Assembly: GCA_003151975.1 (NCBI GenBank) | Contig: PLZD01000002.1 | Coordinates: forward strand, 3,638-67,637 | DNA: 64,000 nucleotides | DNA from: Elusimicrobiota bacterium | GTDB lineage: Bacteria; Elusimicrobiota; Elusimicrobia; UBA1565; UBA9628 | Direction: 5' to 3' | In this document: piece by piece, positions 61,370 through 64,000 of the stretch | Position numbering within the stretch: the first letter of the stretch is position 1 | Layout: the number at the start of each line of letters is the position of its first letter | The notes under the pieces: model-generated | Databases searched by the model: none | What the model saw: the letters and a program-made list of their open reading frames with translations, nothing else | Told to the model about the DNA's origin: nothing | Position numbers and translations under genes: made by a program

Positions 61370-61442
61370 TGGCGCCGGGAGGAATCGAACCTCCGACCTA
61401 TCGCTTATGAAACGACCGCTCTAACCTCTGAGCTACGGCGCC
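61370..61442 (-). tRNA. tRNA-Met (CAT)
   Basis: 73-base cloverleaf on the minus strand: acceptor GGCGCCG/CGGCGCC, D-arm GCTC/GAGC, anticodon loop TTCATAA with U33 and CAT, T-arm GGAGG-TTCGATT-CCTCC, A73, CCA not encoded. Elongator tRNA-Met is most likely; tRNA-Ile(CAU) awaiting lysidine modification cannot be excluded. It provides a normal comparison for the two tRNA-like genes. Confidence 0.92.
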
Positions 61443-61453
61443 GCGAGAACTCA

Positions 61454-61482
61454 ATTATATTTTTCTTAAGCCCCCCCGTCAA
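61454..61482 (-). promoter_or_regulatory. Sigma70 promoter of tRNA-Met
   Basis: TTGACG (61477-61482), 17 bases, TATAAT (61454-61459), minus strand, with about 4-5 bases of leader. Unlike the two tRNA-like genes, this tRNA uses an ordinary housekeeping promoter. Confidence 0.7.
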
Positions 61483-61488
61483 ATTCGG

Positions 61489-62268
61489 TCAGCGTTTCTG
61501 CGCGCGAACGCGGCGGATCGCCGCCGAGGCCGCCTCATGCAGGTCGGCGTCGTCCAGCGCGGCCGACAGCGCCGGCAGCGCGTCGGCGGCGGTCGGCCCC
61601 ATCAGCCCCAGGACTTTGATCGCGACCAAGCGGATGTCCTTGCCTTTTAGACGCGGGTCCAGATCGTCCACGACGCCGTCGCCGCCGGCCGCGCGAGCGA
61701 GTTCGGTGACGGCCGGCGCTCCCGCCTTGAGCACCGCGGCCGCCGCGCGGGCCTGGCCCTTCTTGTCCCCCTCTCTCGTGAAGCGGAAGAGATCGTAGAC
61801 CAGACGGTGCGCCGGAGACGCCGCGGCGCCGGTGGGAGCCGCGAACGCGATCAGCGCGCCTTGATCGATCAAGGCGGCCGAGTCCTTGTGGCCGCGCTCG
61901 CGGGCCAGGAACGCGGCGGTCTTGTCGTTCCAGGTGACGAGTTCCGGGTCCGCCCTCCGGATGAGCAGAAGGCGCACGCAGTCGTTGCGGCCCGACATGG
62001 CCGCCAGCATCAAAGGCGTGTAGCCGTCGCGGTCCTTGGAGTTGACGTCGCAGCCGCCGTCGAGCAGGGCCGCGATCGCCTCGACCTTATTTCGCGCGGC
62101 GGCCTCCCGCAGCGCCGCGCCGCAATGACGGCGGTCTCCGGGCAACAGCGAGCGGATGGCGTCGGCGCGTCCTTGCTTGGCCGCATCGACGAGGGCCGAT
62201 GAGCACGCGGAGAGAACCAGGGGCGCCGCCACGAGAAGGATTGAGATTTTTGGCGCGGAATTGCGCAT
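61489..62268 (-). CDS. Ankyrin / HEAT-repeat lipoprotein
   Basis: 259 residues. Signal with lipobox LSAC (Cys22), ankyrin repeats (about 24-135: GGCDVNSKDRDGYTPLMLAAMSGRND, RRADPELVTWNDKTAAFLA, read in parts), then a HEAT-like C-terminal segment (LVAIKVLGLMGPTAADALPALSAAL). The N-terminal half resembles that of the ankyrin-caspase lipoproteins, but no peptidase domain follows. Probably a periplasmic protein-binding module. Confidence 0.78.
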   Translation of the reverse strand: MRNSAPKISILLVAAPLVLSACSSALVDAAKQGRADAIRSLLPGDRRHCGAALREAAARNKVEAIAALLDGGCDVNSKDRDGYTPLMLAAMSGRNDCVRLLLIRRADPELVTWNDKTAAFLARERGHKDSAALIDQGALIAFAAPTGAAASPAHRLVYDLFRFTREGDKKGQARAAAAVLKAGAPAVTELARAAGGDGVVDDLDPRLKGKDIRLVAIKVLGLMGPTAADALPALSAALDDADLHEAASAAIRRVRAQKR

Positions 62269-62388
62269 GAGCGTTTCATTTTAGCATGGCCCGCGCTTGC
62301 CGCTCAAAAAATATTGCGATATGAAGTGCAAGCTCTCCGATATTTTGTATATTAGAAAGGCGTTGGAAAAAGAGAACGGGGGATAAGA

Positions 62389-63057
62389 GTGGCCAAGAAA
62401 AAGATCACCGTCGTGATCGCGGACGATCAGACTTTATTTCGCGAGGGCATCAAGGACCTGCTCGAGAATGAAAAAACGATCGAGGTCATCGGCGAGGCCG
62501 CCGACGGACAAGAGGCCCTGCGCTTGGTCAAGAAGCTCAAGCCCAACGTCATCCTTCTCGACATCAAGCTCCCCCACATGGACGGCATCGAGGCCACGCG
62601 GCAGATCCACAAGGACTGCCCCACGACGAACGTCTTGATCTTGTCCTCCTACGAAGACGAATCGCACGTCATGGAAGCGATCCAGGCCGGCGCCAACGGC
62701 TATCTCTCGAAGATGCTGCCGGCCGCCGAGCTCGTCAACGCGCTCAAGGCGTTCGCCAATCAAGGCGTCATGATTCCTCAGCCGGTCATGAGCAAGCTCA
62801 TCGACGGCCTTCGGCAAATGGGCAGCGCCTCGGCCGAGGCGTCGCTCGTCGCGCTGACCAAGACCGAGATCAAGGTGCTCGCACTCCTCGGTCGCGGGCA
62901 CTCGAACAAGGAAATCGCGGCGCAGCTCGAGTGCAGCGTAAAGACGATCAAGAACCATCTCAACAGCATGTTCCAAAAACTTGACGTCTCCAATCGCACC
63001 GAGGCCGTCGTTAAAGGCATAGACCTCGGCCTTATTTCGGCTGAAAAGTCGGATTAA
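62389..63057 (+). CDS. NarL/LuxR-type response regulator
   Basis: 222 residues from GTG at 62389, preceded by GGGGGATAAGA. Receiver with IADDQ acidic pocket and phospho-acceptor Asp58 (ILLDIKLP); C-terminal LuxR helix-turn-helix (LTKTEIKVLALLGRGHSNKEIAAQL, SVKTIKNHLNSMFQKLDV, read in parts). No kinase gene adjoins it. The upstream 120 bases are AT-rich with several TATATT-like hexamers, but I cannot choose a promoter. Confidence 0.9.
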   Translation: MAKKKITVVIADDQTLFREGIKDLLENEKTIEVIGEAADGQEALRLVKKLKPNVILLDIKLPHMDGIEATRQIHKDCPTTNVLILSSYEDESHVMEAIQAGANGYLSKMLPAAELVNALKAFANQGVMIPQPVMSKLIDGLRQMGSASAEASLVALTKTEIKVLALLGRGHSNKEIAAQLECSVKTIKNHLNSMFQKLDVSNRTEAVVKGIDLGLISAEKSD

Positions 63058-63062
63058 TCCTT

Positions 63063-63082
63063 AGAAAAACAGCCGTTTTTCT
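63063..63082 (+). terminator. Terminator after the NarL-type regulator
   Basis: AGAAAAAC-AGCC-GTTTTTCT, 8-bp AT-rich stem, starting 6 bases after the stop codon; the T-run is inside the 3' arm. Confidence 0.5.
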
Positions 63083-63097
63083 GAAACATCCCGGTCA

Positions 63098-63126
63098 TTG
63101 AATTCCCCCCGTAGGGGAATTACAAT
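63098..63126 (+). promoter_or_regulatory. Promoter with embedded palindrome, subtilase gene
   Basis: TTGAAT (63098-63103), 17 bases, TACAAT (63121-63126). AATTCCCC (63101-63108) and GGGGAATT (63114-63121) form a perfect 8+8 inverted repeat that overlaps both hexamers, a likely operator. Confidence 0.65.
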
Positions 63127-63152
63127 TCCTTAAGAGTATCGACACCGGGATA

Positions 63153-64000
63153 ATGCGCCAAAATCGACGCCTGCTTTTTCTTTTTGTCCTGTCGCTCTTA
63201 TCTCTTTTCTTCCTGCCACGAGCGGCTTGCGCGCAGAACGCGCCGGTCAAGAAAAGCAAGCTCGGCCATCATCTGCACGCGATGCGCTTCGCTTCCCGGA
63301 AAAAACTGCGCGGGATGAAGCGCTTCCTGGGCGTCGATCCCGAGGCCGCCGACCCTACGGCCGACGTCTTGGTCCAACTCAAGCCCGGCTCGCACATCAA
63401 CGATCTGCGTCAGAAATATCCGCACTCGCGCTTCCACAGCGAGATCGCCGACGTCGTCACGGCCGTCGTGCCGATCAAAGAGCTCGACCTCTTCGAGTCC
63501 GACGACTCGGTGGCGAGAGTTGAATCCAGCCGCAAATCGAAGCCGAACTTGAACGTCGTCAAATCGGTCTCGGTCTCGGGCGGGCTTTATCTGGGCGTTC
63601 TCGAGACCTCCGCCGACCTCGCCAACGTGAACGGCTCGGGCGTGATCGTCGGCGTCATCGACACGGGCGTCGACTACACCCACGCCGACTTCAACAAGAC
63701 ACGCGGTCAGCCTTTCTTTGGGGCGCCCTACGACACGCGCCTGCTGACCATCTGGGACCAACAGTCAGCGGGCACGCCGCCCGGCGGCAGCTTCAACGGG
63801 AGCAGTTTTAATTACGGCAACGAGTGCAACACGAACGGCACCGGCGGCAGGCAGTCCATCAACAGCGGCGCCTGCACGGAGACCGACACCGACGGCCACG
63901 GGACCAACGTCATGGGCATCGCGGCGGGCAACGGACGCGCCTTCAAGGACGCGGGCAACACGACCGGACGGTACGCCGGCATCGCCGGCGGCGCGGACCT
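63153..64000 (+). CDS. Subtilisin-like serine protease (3' truncated)
   Basis: The first 282 codons lie in the window and the frame runs off the end. Signal peptide (MRQNRRLLFLFVLSLLSLFF... cleaved near ACAQ, residue 28), an I9-like propeptide (about 70-125), then the S8 catalytic domain with Asp in VGVIDTGVDYTHADF and His in DTDGHGTNVMGIAAG. The Ser is beyond the edge. Gly/Asn/Ser-rich insertion between Asp and His. Leader of about 20 bases. Confidence 0.88.
   Translation, partial: MRQNRRLLFLFVLSLLSLFFLPRAACAQNAPVKKSKLGHHLHAMRFASRKKLRGMKRFLGVDPEAADPTADVLVQLKPGSHINDLRQKYPHSRFHSEIADVVTAVVPIKELDLFESDDSVARVESSRKSKPNLNVVKSVSVSGGLYLGVLETSADLANVNGSGVIVGVIDTGVDYTHADFNKTRGQPFFGAPYDTRLLTIWDQQSAGTPPGGSFNGSSFNYGNECNTNGTGGRQSINSGACTETDTDGHGTNVMGIAAGNGRAFKDAGNTTGRYAGIAGGAD

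Overview
ORGANISM. The window is GC-rich with strong G/C third-position bias and comes from a Gram-negative bacterium: it encodes a C-terminal-Phe outer-membrane barrel, several lipoproteins, a Tat-type lipoprotein signal and an Aas-type lysophospholipid recycling enzyme. The mix of features (bacterial mini-histone, complex I without NuoEFG, lipoproteins with ankyrin and caspase domains, Cys-rich small proteins) suggests an uncultured lineage; Elusimicrobiota is my guess, not something the sequence proves. Promoters of the form TTGACA-17-TATAAT/TATACT lie 5-7 bases upstream of many start codons, so leaderless mRNAs look common.

LAYOUT. 1-2.5 kb: infB (5' truncated)-rbfA-truB. 2.6-5.5 kb: a small Cys-rich membrane peptide, an outer-membrane barrel, and an ankyrin-caspase lipoprotein. 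5.5-9.4 kb: potADBC polyamine importer. 9.4-15.2 kb: secreted proteins (one with HExxH), an OmpR-type two-component pair, a uridine-kinase-like protein and a propeller fragment. 15.3-22.5 kb: an LplT-PlsC-acyl-ligase fusion, Cys-rich small proteins, a PLP sulfur enzyme, an orphan BrnA-like antitoxin and a phospholipase-C-like esterase. 22.5-29.5 kb: putrescine/GABA/ornithine catabolism (patD, patA, a saccharopine-dehydrogenase-like gene, gabT, rocD). 31.5-45.6 kb: reductive pyrimidine degradation (preT, preA, beta-ureidopropionase, NCS1 permease, dihydropyrimidinase, a beta-alanine-type transaminase, an aldehyde dehydrogenase), with two caspase-like lipoproteins coupled directly behind dihydropyrimidinase. 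45.7-49.7 kb: membrane proteins and an adenylyl cyclase-protein kinase-membrane fusion. 49.8-61.4 kb: an 11-subunit complex I operon preceded by a MidA/NDUFAF7 methyltransferase, a 60-residue histone-fold protein and tRNA-Met. 61.5-64 kb: an ankyrin/HEAT lipoprotein, a NarL-type regulator and a 3'-truncated subtilisin-like protease.

MOST UNUSUAL. Two related ~220-235 bp intergenic loci (28052-28270 and 41276-41510) each hold, on the + strand: an ECF-sigma-like promoter (TGGAAC-17-CGTAT), a tRNA-like gene, a near-consensus sigma70 promoter, and a short RNA ending in a GC hairpin. The short RNA begins at its predicted +1 with 11-14 bases complementary to the anticodon arm of its own tRNA-like partner, followed by 9-10 bases complementary to its D-arm region. 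The anticodon arms differ between the loci and the antisense segments differ to match. I read this as a candidate tRNA-like/antisense-RNA pair system. One lies upstream of gabT and one upstream of the NCS1 permease, both between minus-strand catabolic genes.

HOW THE GENES FIT. PotABCD imports polyamines, PatA/PatD/GabT convert putrescine through GABA to succinate semialdehyde, RocD drains ornithine, and the pyrimidine branch takes uracil/thymine to beta-amino acids that the class-III transaminase and aldehyde dehydrogenase can finish. Together this is a nitrogen- and carbon-scavenging region.
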